Shown here: piece after piece, positions 1-8,221 of the stretch | Layout of the letters: each line of letters begins with the position of its first letter | Numbering within the stretch: position 1 is the stretch's first letter | From: Hyphococcus sp. | Lineage (GTDB): Bacteria > Pseudomonadota > Alphaproteobacteria > Caulobacterales > Parvularculaceae | NCBI GenBank assembly: GCA_028284345.1 | Contig: JANQRY010000008.1 | Span: 124,001-188,000, forward strand | Length of the DNA stretch: 64,000 bases | Direction of reading: 5' to 3' | Notes under the pieces: generated by a model | Told to the model about the DNA's origin: nothing | What the model saw: only the letters and a program-made list of their open reading frames with translations | Databases searched by the model: none | Made by a program: the position numbers and the translations under genes

Positions 1-361
1 GCAGGTTGGTGACAAGCCCGGCGCGAAACGCAGCGACGGCCCCGTCGGCCCCGGCCGCATCCACGCGGTCGCGTCGATGGCGAAAGGTCTGCACCGCCAG
101 AAACACGAGATAACACCCGCCGGCGATGCGCAGTATCGTCAACCCGTCGCGCGACGCCGACAGCAAGGCCGCAAGACCGACAGCAGTCGCGCCGGCCCAG
201 ATCAGCGAGCCGCACCCTATGCCGATTGCCGCGGCAACGCCGGACCGCGCGCCGCCTTTGACGGAACTCGCCAGCGCAAAGGCCATGTCCGGGCCCGGCG
301 TGATGTTGAGGACGAGGGCGCCGGCGAGAAAAACGAAAAACGTCTCCGCCGGAATGACCAT
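1..361 (-). CDS. LysE/RhtB-family amino-acid exporter, partial (3' end beyond window)
   Basis: Reading the complement from base 361 gives 120 codons with no stop up to the window edge, so the C-terminal part is missing. The protein starts MVIPAETFFVFLAG and carries NITPGPDMAF at residues 19-28, the signature of the LysE/RhtB exporter family, followed by small-residue-rich hydrophobic segments at about 40-70 and 76-93. Family members are inner-membrane exporters of amino acids or related compounds; the substrate cannot be told from sequence. It lies 9 bp downstream of the ATPase zeta-subunit gene on the same strand and may be co-transcribed. Confidence 0.85.
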   Translation of the reverse strand, partial: MVIPAETFFVFLAGALVLNITPGPDMAFALASSVKGGARSGVAAAIGIGCGSLIWAGATAVGLAALLSASRDGLTILRIAGGCYLVFLAVQTFRHRRDRVDAAGADGAVAAFRAGLVTNL

Positions 362-370
362 CGCCCGCGG

Positions 371-694
371 CTAGCCTTCGGTCTGGATCTGCTTGACCGC
401 TTCTTCGAGGCACTCATCCATATGCCGGCGGATCTGATGGTCGGACTGGTCGACGCCGGCCGCGTCGAAATCCGCGCGGATTTTGCGGAAAACATCGTCG
501 TCGCCGGCTTCTTCAAGATCAGCCTTGATGACTTCCTTCACATAGGCGTCCGCAGCGTCGCCTTCCTTGCCGAGCAGCCCGGCGGCCCAGTGGCCGACCA
601 GCTTGTTGCGGCGCGCCTCGGCCTTGAATTTCAGGGCGGCGTCATGGGCGAATTTCTTCTCGAACTTGTCTTCGCGGTCGTCGAAGGTCGACAT
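371..694 (-). CDS. F1F0-ATPase inhibitor zeta subunit (DUF1476)
   Basis: A 107-aa soluble protein beginning MSTFDDREDKFEKKFAHD and containing KFKAEARRNKL, YVKEVIKADLEEAG and SDHQIRRHMDE. These match the DUF1476 family, the alphaproteobacterial zeta subunit, whose N-terminal segment enters F1 and blocks ATP hydrolysis by rotating in one direction only (known from Paracoccus). Length is usual for the family. A clear Shine-Dalgarno AAGGAG sits 5 nt before the ATG. It is transcribed divergently from purC; the 272 bp between them (695-966) hold no gene I can support and presumably carry both promoters. Confidence 0.9.
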   Translation of the reverse strand: MSTFDDREDKFEKKFAHDAALKFKAEARRNKLVGHWAAGLLGKEGDAADAYVKEVIKADLEEAGDDDVFRKIRADFDAAGVDQSDHQIRRHMDECLEEAVKQIQTEG

Positions 695-966
695 CGGGGC
701 TCCTTGATCATTCCGGGGCGGTCACGCACGCCCCTCGCCAAACCTACATAATGAGGGCCCGGGGCCGGCGCAATCGCCTTTCGGCGTGCCATGGCGCGGG
801 GCTTTCCAAACCGGAAATTTACGATTAAACCGCGCCGCTTCCCGAAATCGCCGGGCCCGTGCTAGCCAAGACGGACCCGTGCGCTTATCTCACGGGCCGA
901 AACCGGTCGCCGCGGCCATCCGCCCGGGGCCGAAACGGTCCGTAACCGCCTGAAAGGACGACGGAA

Positions 967-1743
967 ATGGCCCGCCGCAAGCAGATTTACGAAGGCAAGG
1001 CGAAGATTCTGTTCGAGGGGCCGGAGCCGGGCACGATCATCCAGTATTTCAAGGATGACGCGACCGCCTTCAACAACCAGAAGCACGCGATCCTCGAAGG
1101 CAAGGGCGTCCTCAACAACCGCATCTCCGAGTTCATCATGACGGGGCTGGAGCGGATCGGCGTGCCGACCCACTTCATCAAGCGCCTCAATATGCGCGAG
1201 CAGCTGGTCCGCCATGTGGAAATCGTGCCACTCGAAGTGGTGGTGCGCAATGTGGCGGCCGGGTCGCTGTGCAAGCGCCTCGGACTTGAAGACGGCGCGG
1301 CCCTCCCCCGCTCGGTGATCGAGTTCTATTATAAGGACGATAAGCTGGGTGATCCGCTGGTGGCCGAGGAACACATCACGGCGTTCAACTGGGCCAACCC
1401 CCAGGAGATCGACGACATGATGGCGCTGGCCCTGCGCATCAACGATTTTCTCGCCGGGTTGTTCGCCGGCGTCGGCATCAAGCTTGTCGATTTCAAGGTC
1501 GAGTTCGGCCGGCAATATGAAGGCGATCTGATGCGCCTCATTGTCGCCGATGAAATCAGCCCGGACTCCTGCCGGCTCTGGGACATGGAAACCGGCGACA
1601 TCATGGACAAGGACCGCTTCCGCAAAGACCTCGGCAACGTCACCGACGCCTATCGCGAAGTCGCCAAACGACTCGGCGTATTGCGCGAGAACGAAAACGC
1701 CGGTCAAAGAGGCCCCGTCCTCGTCAGCGACAACGAGAAATAA
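967..1743 (+). CDS. purC: Phosphoribosylaminoimidazole-succinocarboxamide synthase
   Basis: 258 aa starting [19 protein letters not shown], the SAICAR synthetase N-terminus (YEGKAK nucleotide-binding strand). Later blocks include [13 protein letters not shown] (about residues 86-98), VDFKVEFGR and [13 protein letters not shown], all diagnostic. It joins CAIR and aspartate with ATP hydrolysis in step 8 of IMP synthesis, in the cytoplasm. A GAAAGGA ribosome site precedes the ATG. It opens a purC-purS-methyltransferase-purQ cluster on the + strand; purS follows after 4 bp, so translation is probably coupled. Confidence 0.96.
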   Translation: MARRKQIYEGKAKILFEGPEPGTIIQYFKDDATAFNNQKHAILEGKGVLNNRISEFIMTGLERIGVPTHFIKRLNMREQLVRHVEIVPLEVVVRNVAAGSLCKRLGLEDGAALPRSVIEFYYKDDKLGDPLVAEEHITAFNWANPQEIDDMMALALRINDFLAGLFAGVGIKLVDFKVEFGRQYEGDLMRLIVADEISPDSCRLWDMETGDIMDKDRFRKDLGNVTDAYREVAKRLGVLRENENAGQRGPVLVSDNEK

Positions 1744-1747
1744 GCCC

Positions 1748-1990
1748 ATGAAAGCGAAAATCACCATCACGCTGAAAAACGGCGTTCTCGACCCGCAGGG
1801 CAAGGCGATCGAAGGGGCGCTTAAAGGGCTCGGTTTCGACGGCGTGTCGGATGTGCGCCAGGGCAAGGAAATTGAGCTGAAACTCGACGAAACCGACGAA
1901 GCGGCCGCCCGCGCCAAGGCCGAGGACATGTGTCAGAAACTGCTCGCCAATCCCGTGATGGAAAATTACGCGATTGAGATCACGCCGTAA
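1748..1990 (+). CDS. purS: FGAM synthase small subunit PurS
   Basis: 80 aa, MKAKITITLKNGVLDPQGKA..., with GFDGVSDVRQGKEIEL and a C-terminal MENYAIEI segment typical of PurS. In organisms with the three-part FGAM synthase (PurL-PurQ-PurS), a PurS dimer bridges the glutaminase PurQ and the synthetase PurL. The reading frame is open further upstream inside purC, but the ATG at 1748 gives the family length and follows the purC stop by 4 bp. Finding purS and purQ nearby implies the short-type PurL elsewhere in the genome; purL is not in this window. Confidence 0.93.
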   Translation: MKAKITITLKNGVLDPQGKAIEGALKGLGFDGVSDVRQGKEIELKLDETDEAAARAKAEDMCQKLLANPVMENYAIEITP

Positions 1991-1998
1991 CGGCCGGG

Positions 1999-2700
1999 AT
2001 GTTTGTTGCGCCTCACTACGTTCGCAATTACCGCAGCCTGATGCGGCGACTGCGGCGTGAAAGCGCCAACGAAGACGAAGCGGTCGAGCGCGCCGTCGGC
2101 GGCCACTATGTCCGGGTGGGCCAAGTTCAGGCTGATCTTGTACGCGAAGTCGCGCCGGCGGGACCGTTCACGCTGATCGACGTCGGCTGCGGGTCCGGAC
2201 GCGCCGCCTTCGCCCTGCGCGAGGAGACCCGCCTCGCCTATATCGGCATCGACGTGGTGCCGGACCTTGTCGACTACGCGCGGCGGAAGGCGGACCGGCC
2301 GGACTGGCGCTTTGACGTCATTTCGTCGATCGACATCCCGGCGGACGACGCCTCGGCCGACATCGTCCTCATCATGTCCGTTTTCACCCACTTGAAGCCG
2401 AACGAAATAAAGGCCTATCTCGACGAGTGCATGCGTGTCTTGAAACCGGGGGGCGCGGTGATCGCGTCTTATCTCGAACGCAACAATGAACGCCACCGGT
2501 CGCTGTTCTATCGGCCGCTCAGAAATCGGATATCTCGTCTGCTCGGGCGGGACGTCATGGTGAGCTTTACGACAAAGGACGAACTCGCCGGCTGGATGGG
2601 AGACGCGGGATTCGATATTGACCGGGCCATCGGCGATGGACCTGTCGGCCAGCATGTGCTTATCGGACGCAAGCCCCCGTCCGCGAAGGCGGACAAATGA
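1999..2700 (+). CDS. Class I SAM-dependent methyltransferase, unknown substrate
   Basis: 233 aa. The SAM-binding fold is plain: [15 protein letters not shown] (motif I, about residues 60-74), an acidic end of strand 2 at [14 protein letters not shown] (about 85-98), and [16 protein letters not shown] (about 147-162). The C-terminal part ([22 protein letters not shown]) resembles the end of small-molecule or lipid methyltransferases. It begins 8 bp after purS and ends 49 bp before purQ, so it interrupts two subunits of one enzyme. No purine-pathway role is known to me for such a protein. The substrate is unknown. Confidence 0.8.
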   Translation: MFVAPHYVRNYRSLMRRLRRESANEDEAVERAVGGHYVRVGQVQADLVREVAPAGPFTLIDVGCGSGRAAFALREETRLAYIGIDVVPDLVDYARRKADRPDWRFDVISSIDIPADDASADIVLIMSVFTHLKPNEIKAYLDECMRVLKPGGAVIASYLERNNERHRSLFYRPLRNRISRLLGRDVMVSFTTKDELAGWMGDAGFDIDRAIGDGPVGQHVLIGRKPPSAKADK

Positions 2701-2749
2701 ACCCATCGGCGAAATCGGCGACGACGAGTCACAAAACGAGATAGCGATC

Positions 2750-3412
2750 ATGAAGGCCTCTGTCATCGTATTCCCCGCATCCAATTGCGACCGCGACGTG
2801 GCTGTCGCCTTGGAGCAGGCGACCGGCCAGGCGCCGCAAATGGTCTGGCATGGGGACTCAGCGCTTCCCGATACGGATTTTATCGCCCTGCCCGGCGGGT
2901 TTTCCTATGGCGATTATCTCAGATGTGGGGCCATGGCGTCGAAGTCGCCGATCATGCGCGCCGTCATCGACAAAGCGAACGCGGGAACCCCGGTCCTCGG
3001 CATATGCAACGGCTTTCAGATCTTGTGCGAGACGGGATTGCTGCCCGGCGCGCTGCTGCGCAACGCCAATCTCAATTTCGTCTGCCGGACAGTGTCGCTG
3101 CGCGTTGAAAACAACCAGTCGATCTTTACCCGCGGCTTTGAGGCCGGACAGTATGTCGACTTTCCCGTCGCCCATCATGACGGCAATTTTTTCGCCGACG
3201 ACGCAACCCTCGACAAGCTCGAAGGCGACGGCCGCGTCGCGCTCCGCTATGTGGACAACCCCAATGGTTCGGCGCGCAACATCGCCGGCGTCCTCAATGA
3301 CGCCGGCAACGTGTTCGGCCTGATGCCGCATCCGGAGCGGGTAATCTCACCCCTGCTCGGCGGCCTCGACGGCGCGGCGTTCTTCAAAGGCGTTCTGGAA
3401 GCGGCGGCCTGA
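2750..3412 (+). CDS. purQ: FGAM synthase glutaminase subunit PurQ
   Basis: 220 aa from the ATG at 2750 ([16 protein letters not shown]). It is a class I glutamine amidotransferase: nucleophile Cys86 in VLGICNGFQ, and the His/Glu pair in the C-terminal GLMPHPERV. It supplies ammonia to PurL in step 4 of purine synthesis. An in-frame extension upstream runs back into the methyltransferase gene but has no family resemblance, so the internal ATG is preferred. It is the last purine gene of the cluster. Confidence 0.95.
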   Translation: MKASVIVFPASNCDRDVAVALEQATGQAPQMVWHGDSALPDTDFIALPGGFSYGDYLRCGAMASKSPIMRAVIDKANAGTPVLGICNGFQILCETGLLPGALLRNANLNFVCRTVSLRVENNQSIFTRGFEAGQYVDFPVAHHDGNFFADDATLDKLEGDGRVALRYVDNPNGSARNIAGVLNDAGNVFGLMPHPERVISPLLGGLDGAAFFKGVLEAAA

Positions 3413-3453
3413 TTTGAACGCATCCGCTTTTTCCATATGGCGCCGGCCATTCA

Positions 3454-3470
3454 GCGTAAACGGTTTACGC
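3454..3470. promoter_or_regulatory. Perfect 17-bp palindrome, candidate operator
   Basis: GCGTAAACGGTTTACGC is a perfect inverted repeat (8-bp arms around one base). It lies 41 bp after purQ and 23 bp before the ATG of the small gene at 3493. There is no T-run, so it is not an intrinsic terminator. The symmetry and place suggest a binding site for a dimeric regulator; the regulator is unknown. Confidence 0.4.
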
Positions 3471-3492
3471 CTCTCTCAAGGATCCTTGCATC

Positions 3493-3771
3493 ATGGACCA
3501 TAAACCGCCCATCCCATCATCGTCCGTCACGTTCGGCGGTTTCGAGGCGAAAGGCGACAAGATATTTCTGAAGTTCTATCTGATGAGCGACTATCGCAAT
3601 GTCGGCGAGTTCTCCTACGAGATACAGGCGGGGGCAAAGACCCAGGCGCGGCGCCTTGAGCGCACGCACGCACAGATCGAACGCTGCCTGCAGGAATTGC
3701 TGCATGTCAACGCGGCCATGCTTCAGGCTGCGCAACGGGACGCGGGGACCCTTCCTGACACGGAGGAATAG
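3493..3771 (+). CDS. Small conserved-looking protein, function unknown
   Basis: 92 aa (MDHKPPIPSSSVTFGGFEAKGDK...). No signal peptide or membrane segment. Residues about 48-85 (KTQARRLERTHAQIERCLQ...) are charged and helical, possibly a short coiled coil. A ribosome site AAGGAT lies 8-13 nt before the ATG, and codon use is that of its neighbours, so it is probably real. I recognise no family. The palindrome at 3454-3470 sits just before it and may control it. Confidence 0.6.
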   Translation: MDHKPPIPSSSVTFGGFEAKGDKIFLKFYLMSDYRNVGEFSYEIQAGAKTQARRLERTHAQIERCLQELLHVNAAMLQAAQRDAGTLPDTEE

Positions 3772-3824
3772 TTCGCCGGCGCGGCCGGCTACGGAAATTT
3801 TTCAGGGTAAATCGACAGCGCCGC

Positions 3825-3890
3825 TTACGTGAAAGACATCGTAAAGGCGAGGCTGAGCGCAAGAACCAGCACGACCACATAAACACGCAT
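3825..3890 (-). CDS. 21-aa single-span hydrophobic peptide
   Basis: On the complement, an ATG at 3890 with a GAGAGGAG ribosome site 5 nt upstream opens MRVYVVVLVLALSLAFTMSFT and a TAA at 3827-3825. The product is essentially one short transmembrane helix. The space between 3771 and 3990 otherwise holds no gene. The strong ribosome site is the main support; the function is unknown and it could be a chance reading frame. Confidence 0.4.
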   Translation of the reverse strand: MRVYVVVLVLALSLAFTMSFT

Positions 3891-3989
3891 AAGCACTCCT
3901 CTCGGGGTGCGATTCAGCAATAAACGTACCGTGAGTCGAAAAATCCGCGAACGGACGGCAAGTATACGGAATTCCAGCGTTTTTGGCGA

Positions 3990-6044
3990 CTATGCCGTTT
4001 CAAAAGAGGACATGAGCGTTCTGACGCGCGCAAGCGCCATAATGGGGAAATAGTGCCGGTAAAGATTGTAGTTAATCATAAAGGCGCGGGATAGCTCCGG
4101 CCCCTGTTTCAGACGCTCCGCCAGCAGCGGATCGCCGAGCTTGATGGTGGCGCCGACGCCGTAGCCCGGGAAGCCTGCGCCCGTATATTCAGGCTCATCC
4201 CACGTGCCGTCGCGCTGACGGTCGATCAGGAACTGAACGCCGTCGGCGATCGCCGCTTCGTCTTCCTTGCGGCCGGCGGCGGCAAGCGCCATCAGCGCCC
4301 ACGCTGTTTGCGACGCGGTGGATTTGCCGCGACCCATGGCCGCCGGATCCATATAGGACGCGCAGCTTTCACCCCAGCCGCCGTCGTCATTCTGATGCAG
4401 GATCAGCCAGTCCGACGCTTTGCGGATATAAGGCTGGTTCATGTCCTCGCCGATGGCCTCCAGCGCCGGCAGGACCGCTCCCGTTCCGTATACATAGTTA
4501 ACGCCCCAGCGCCCAAACCAGGCGCCGTCCGCTTCCTGCTCGCTTTTCAGATAATCGATCGCGCGCGCGACATTAGGGTGCGCTTTCGAGTATCCCAGCT
4601 TGCCAAGCGCCTCGACAATGTGGGCGGTGACGTCGACCGACGGCGGGTCGAGCGCTTCGCCGAAATCGCAGAACGGGATTTTGGTCAGGTACGTCTTGTC
4701 GTTGTCCTTGTCGAACGCGCCCCAGCCGCCGTTCCTGCACTGCATGCCGAACAGCCAGTTAACGCCCTTTTTGATCGCCGCTTCAACGCCTCGCGCGCGC
4801 CATTTTGGGTCGGATTTGTACTTCGACAGCACAATCAGCGCGACGGCAGTATCATCCGTATCGGGATAATATCCGTTTTTATATTCGAACGCCCAGCCCC
4901 CGGGTTCGAGGTCGGGAAGCTTTTCGCTCCAGTCGCCCTTGCGCAAAACCTGTTGGTCCAGCACCCACTGAACCGCTTTTTCGATTTCGGCCTCGAATTT
5001 CTGATCGAGCCCGGCGTCGTCAAAGGCGAGCAGCGTCAGCACGGTGTCCCAAACCGGACTGGTCGAGGCTTGAATCCACGTCGCCTCGCCCACATCAACC
5101 CTCCAGCGCGGATCGTCGAGGGCCCCCAGTCCCTTTTCCAGGACCGCGTGATCGATGGCGTATCCTTCGTTGTAGAGCGCCATCAAAGAATAGATCCACG
5201 GCGGCTGAATGCCGCCCCAGACGCCGTCATTGTCCTGATGCTTGATGATCCATTCGAGCGCCGTTTTGATCGCCGAGTTGCGGGCGAGAGAAAATCCCGT
5301 CCATTCGCCATAGGTCTGCAACGCGTGAAGGACGCGGTCGGTCGCCTTGAAAAAGCCGTCCCAGAAATCGGCGCCCGGTTTTTCCGGATAGGCGTAATCG
5401 AACGCCTCGCGTCCATCCGGAAACAATTCGTCAAGACGGTTCTCACGAGGCAAGGGCCGCGACGGCCGGCGCGCCGACAGGACGGCGATGGGCATCAACG
5501 TCGCACGCGCCCATTGCGCGAAATTGTAGATCGAGAACGGAAACCAGTTGGGAAAGTAGATCACTTCCGGCGGCAGGTTCGGCGTGTGCTTCCACGGGAC
5601 TTCGCCGATCAGCGCCAGCCAGTAGCGCGTGAAGACGCGAATGTTCTTCAGGCCGCCCTTTGACATGATCCAGTCAAAGGCTTTCTTCAGCGCCGGGTCG
5701 TCTTTCGAAACGCCCATGGAGCGGAGCGCCGCATAGGCCTCGACCGTCGTGTTGACGTCGCCGGCGGGCGCGTCGTGATAAATTTCCCAAGAGCCGTCCT
5801 CGCGCTGTGTCTCCCGTAAGGACTGCGCCAGGCGGGGACGCAAATGGTGGTCTTCGAGCCCCATGAACCACAGGGCGAGGATCCACTGGGCCTCCATGCA
5901 GGCGTTCGACTCCAGCCGGCCGACCCAGTACCCTTCCGGCTTCTGACGCGCGGCCAGCCATTCCGCCGCCGCGTCAATTGACGCGCTCAACTGGGCGTCG
6001 AAATTCGACTGCAGCGCCTGCGCCTTATTTTCGTTGTCGTACAT
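3990..6044 (-). CDS. shc: Squalene-hopene cyclase
   Basis: 684 aa, the usual length. The class II triterpene cyclase acid motif DTDD is at residues 395-398 (YYPDTDDTAVALI). Several QW repeats are visible: QREDGSW (about 80), QDNDGVWGG (about 270), QCRNGGWGAF, EADGAWFGRWG and QNDDGGWGES. The enzyme is a monotopic inner-membrane protein that folds squalene into hopene, the hopanoid precursor. The gene stands alone here: no squalene synthase or hpn genes are next to it. It is preceded by the YeeE/YedE pair on the same strand across a gap of 53 bp. Confidence 0.96.
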   Translation of the reverse strand: MYDNENKAQALQSNFDAQLSASIDAAAEWLAARQKPEGYWVGRLESNACMEAQWILALWFMGLEDHHLRPRLAQSLRETQREDGSWEIYHDAPAGDVNTTVEAYAALRSMGVSKDDPALKKAFDWIMSKGGLKNIRVFTRYWLALIGEVPWKHTPNLPPEVIYFPNWFPFSIYNFAQWARATLMPIAVLSARRPSRPLPRENRLDELFPDGREAFDYAYPEKPGADFWDGFFKATDRVLHALQTYGEWTGFSLARNSAIKTALEWIIKHQDNDGVWGGIQPPWIYSLMALYNEGYAIDHAVLEKGLGALDDPRWRVDVGEATWIQASTSPVWDTVLTLLAFDDAGLDQKFEAEIEKAVQWVLDQQVLRKGDWSEKLPDLEPGGWAFEYKNGYYPDTDDTAVALIVLSKYKSDPKWRARGVEAAIKKGVNWLFGMQCRNGGWGAFDKDNDKTYLTKIPFCDFGEALDPPSVDVTAHIVEALGKLGYSKAHPNVARAIDYLKSEQEADGAWFGRWGVNYVYGTGAVLPALEAIGEDMNQPYIRKASDWLILHQNDDGGWGESCASYMDPAAMGRGKSTASQTAWALMALAAAGRKEDEAAIADGVQFLIDRQRDGTWDEPEYTGAGFPGYGVGATIKLGDPLLAERLKQGPELSRAFMINYNLYRHYFPIMALARVRTLMSSFETA

Positions 6045-6097
6045 GAACGCGACCTGATCGTCCCGCCACGGGTCTTAGCGCGGCGGGGCGGGACGGG

Positions 6098-6505
6098 CTA
6101 GAGCTTGACGAAATCGCGCGCTTTCATACCGGCGGCCATCGCTGCGATGAACCCAAGGGAAAGGAGCCCCCCGGAGGCAATGCTTGAAAAGCCGGGCCCG
6201 GGGCAAAGGCCCGCCATCGCCCAGCCGGCGCCGAAAACGCCGGCGCCGACAAGAAGCGGCCGGTCGATGAGGGTTTTTGCCGGGATGTGAAACGCATCCT
6301 CAAGCAGTGGTTTTCCGCGCCTGAGGACGACGCGATAACCGAGAAAAGAAACGCCAAGAGCCGCCGCCATGACGACAGCGAGGGACGGATCCCAGTTTCC
6401 GGCGATATCGAGAAAGGCGATGATCTTTGCCGGGTTTGTCATTTGGGAAACGACAAGCCCAAGGCCGAATAACAATCCAACGGCGAAGGCGGCAATATTT
6501 TTCAT
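6098..6505 (-). CDS. YeeE/YedE-family transporter half (DUF6691 type)
   Basis: 135 aa from the ATG at 6505 (MKNIAAFAVGLLFGLGL). Hydrophobic throughout with about four membrane segments. GAGWAMAGLCPGPGF (about residues 92-106) is the Cys-Pro-Gly core of the YeeE/YedE (TsuA-like) family, whose single-chain members import thiosulfate through conserved cysteines. It starts 4 bp after its sister gene at 6510-6932, and the two together make up one full-length transporter. Such split pairs are often encoded beside persulfide dioxygenase and a BigR-like repressor, as here. Confidence 0.85.
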   Translation of the reverse strand: MKNIAAFAVGLLFGLGLVVSQMTNPAKIIAFLDIAGNWDPSLAVVMAAALGVSFLGYRVVLRRGKPLLEDAFHIPAKTLIDRPLLVGAGVFGAGWAMAGLCPGPGFSSIASGGLLSLGFIAAMAAGMKARDFVKL

Positions 6506-6509
6506 GGGG

Positions 6510-6932
6510 TCAGACTCCCAAAAGCCGAAGGAGAAAAGTGACGGCGATCGCAACGCCCATGAAAACGCCGGTGGCGACGATCGACCGCGTGGAAAGCCGC
6601 GCCGCGCCGCAAACGCCGTGGCCGGAGGTGCAGCCGCCGCCGAGCCGGGCGCCGAAACCGACAAGAACGCCGCCGAGCAGGATCAGCCATCCCGGATAGA
6701 CCGGTTCGAAAGGCGGCCTGTCGCCCGCCGCGAACCAGGCCGCAAACGGCACCGCGACGAGACCGGCCAGGAATGCGGCCCGCCACGCCCAATCTCCCGC
6801 GGCCGGCGCCAGAACGCCGGCGGCGACGCCGCTGATTCCGGCGATGCGGCCATGCAGCGCCATGAATAAAACGGCGGCGGCGCCGATCATGGCGCCCCCG
6901 ATGGCGGCGGAGACGGGCGTGAAATTCTCCAT
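6510..6932 (-). CDS. YeeE/YedE-family transporter half
   Basis: 140 aa, MENFTPVSAAIGGAMIGAA..., four hydrophobic segments. GFGARLGGGCTSGHGVCG (about residues 92-109) is the hallmark Cys-rich loop of the first half of YeeE/YedE thiosulfate transporters. It is the first gene of a two-gene unit and starts 63 bp from the divergent ArsR repressor, so the AT-rich spacer very likely holds a shared operator. Role inferred: uptake or handling of a reduced sulfur species. Confidence 0.87.
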   Translation of the reverse strand: MENFTPVSAAIGGAMIGAAAVLFMALHGRIAGISGVAAGVLAPAAGDWAWRAAFLAGLVAVPFAAWFAAGDRPPFEPVYPGWLILLGGVLVGFGARLGGGCTSGHGVCGAARLSTRSIVATGVFMGVAIAVTFLLRLLGV

Positions 6933-6975
6933 CTTGCTGCTCCCTTAAAAGACGGGCTTGAAATTCCGTATCTCA

Positions 6976-6993
6976 ATATATATCATATATCAT
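6976..6993. promoter_or_regulatory. AT-rich dyad, probable ArsR/BigR-type operator
   Basis: The 63-bp space between the divergent YeeE/YedE genes and the repressor gene contains ATATAT-C-ATATAT at 6978-6990, in a run of about 30 A/T-dominated bases unlike the surrounding GC-rich DNA. BigR/SqrR repressors are known to bind AT-rich dyads that overlap the promoter, and the site is well placed to control both directions. Confidence 0.6.
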
Positions 6994-6995
6994 AA

Positions 6996-7352
6996 ATGAC
7001 AAGCATTAGTAACGCCATGCCGAGACCGACAGATATCTCCGCGCTGCAATCCCGCGCCGAAGAGGTCGCCGCGCTCCTGAAGACCCTGTCCCATTCCAAC
7101 AGGTTGCTGATCGCCTGCGCGCTCACCGAAGGGGAAATGTCCGTCGGCGAACTGGAGGCCTATACCGGCGCAGAGCAGCCGCATCTGTCGCGCGACCTTT
7201 CGCGCATGCGCCATGAAGGGCTGGTGAAGGCGCGGCGTCAGTCAAAGAACGTTTTTTACAGTCTTATCGACGAGCGGCTTGAACGGCTTGTGGCCGCGCT
7301 ATGCGATGCATTCGGCGCGACCGCGAAATCCCGACGGAGGACAAAATCATGA
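6996..7352 (+). CDS. ArsR-family repressor, BigR/SqrR persulfide-sensor type
   Basis: 118 aa winged-helix protein. It has LKTLSHSNRLLIACAL (about 28-43), GEMSVGELEAYTGAEQPHLSRDLSRM (recognition helix) and a C-terminal helix LERLVAALCDAFG. Its only two cysteines, Cys41 and Cys103, are where BigR and SqrR carry the pair that forms a disulfide or polysulfide bridge to release DNA. It overlaps the dioxygenase gene by ATGA, so the two are co-translated. An alternative ATG at 7017 would shorten it by seven residues; neither start has a good ribosome site. Confidence 0.88.
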   Translation: MTSISNAMPRPTDISALQSRAEEVAALLKTLSHSNRLLIACALTEGEMSVGELEAYTGAEQPHLSRDLSRMRHEGLVKARRQSKNVFYSLIDERLERLVAALCDAFGATAKSRRRTKS

Positions 7353-8212
7353 CGCGCCCCACCGTAGAGACTTTTTTTGACGAAGCGACCTTCACGGCGA
7401 GCTACGTCGCCCATGATCCGGCGACGCGGCGCGCCGTAATTATCGACCCGGTTCTCGATTACGACGCGGCGTCCGGACGCACGGCAACCGACAACGCCGA
7501 CCGCATCCTGGCTTACGTCGCATCCCACGGGCTCGACGTTGAGTGGATCCTGGACACCCATGTGCACGCCGATCATTTAACCGCCGCGACGTATCTCAAG
7601 GAAAAGTTGGGCGCCCGCACCGGGATCGGCGACCGGGTCGGCCGCGTCCAGAAAACATTCGCCGAAATCTTCGCCGCTGAAGCGGAATTTGCGACAGACG
7701 GACGTCAGTTCGACCGGCTGTTCGCCGACGGCGACGCGTTCGATGTCGGCGGCGTCAAGGCCAGCGTAATCCATGTCCCCGGGCATACGCCGGCCTGCGT
7801 CGCCTATGTCATTGGCGATGCGGCGTTTGTCGGCGACACGCTGTTCATGCCGGATTACGGAACGGCGCGTTGCGACTTTCCCGGCGGCGATGCGCGAACG
7901 CTCTTCCGGTCCGTTCAAAAGATATTGGCGCTACCAGATAAAACGCGCGTGTTTACGTGCCACGATTACAAGGCGCCCGGGCGTGATTCTTTCGCGTTCG
8001 AATCAACAGTGAAGGAACAGCGCGAAGAGAACATTCATATCGCCGGAAAAACGGAGGACGCCTTCGTCGCCATGCGCGAGGAACGGGACGCGACGCTTGG
8101 CATGCCGAAGCTTATTCTGCCGGCGGTTCAGGTGAATATGCGCGCCGGCGCCTTTCCGCCCGCCGACGCAAACGGGATCAGCTATTTAAAAATTCCCGTA
8201 AATGCGCTTTGA
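7349..8212 (+). CDS. blh: Persulfide dioxygenase-like MBL-fold protein (Blh/ETHE1 type)
   Basis: 287 aa from the ATG at 7349 (MTRPTVETFFDEATFTASYV), with GGAGG upstream. The metal-binding THVHADH spans residues 70-76, followed by HVPGHTPACVAYV (second histidine) and FVGDTLFMPDYGTARCDFPGGDA, a block typical of ETHE1/Blh. These non-haem iron enzymes oxidise glutathione persulfide to sulfite. The start overlaps the repressor stop, and YeeE/YedE transporters lie across the divergent promoter, giving a complete persulfide-responsive locus. A rhodanese domain is absent. Confidence 0.9.
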   Translation: MTRPTVETFFDEATFTASYVAHDPATRRAVIIDPVLDYDAASGRTATDNADRILAYVASHGLDVEWILDTHVHADHLTAATYLKEKLGARTGIGDRVGRVQKTFAEIFAAEAEFATDGRQFDRLFADGDAFDVGGVKASVIHVPGHTPACVAYVIGDAAFVGDTLFMPDYGTARCDFPGGDARTLFRSVQKILALPDKTRVFTCHDYKAPGRDSFAFESTVKEQREENIHIAGKTEDAFVAMREERDATLGMPKLILPAVQVNMRAGAFPPADANGISYLKIPVNAL

Positions 8213-8221
8213 TCCGCCTCC

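Noticed and set aside
4308..5663. Long open frame (451 codons) on the + strand across shc
   Set aside because: Exactly antisense to a well-supported squalene-hopene cyclase; low-complexity Arg-rich translation; no ribosome site. It is a by-product of high GC.
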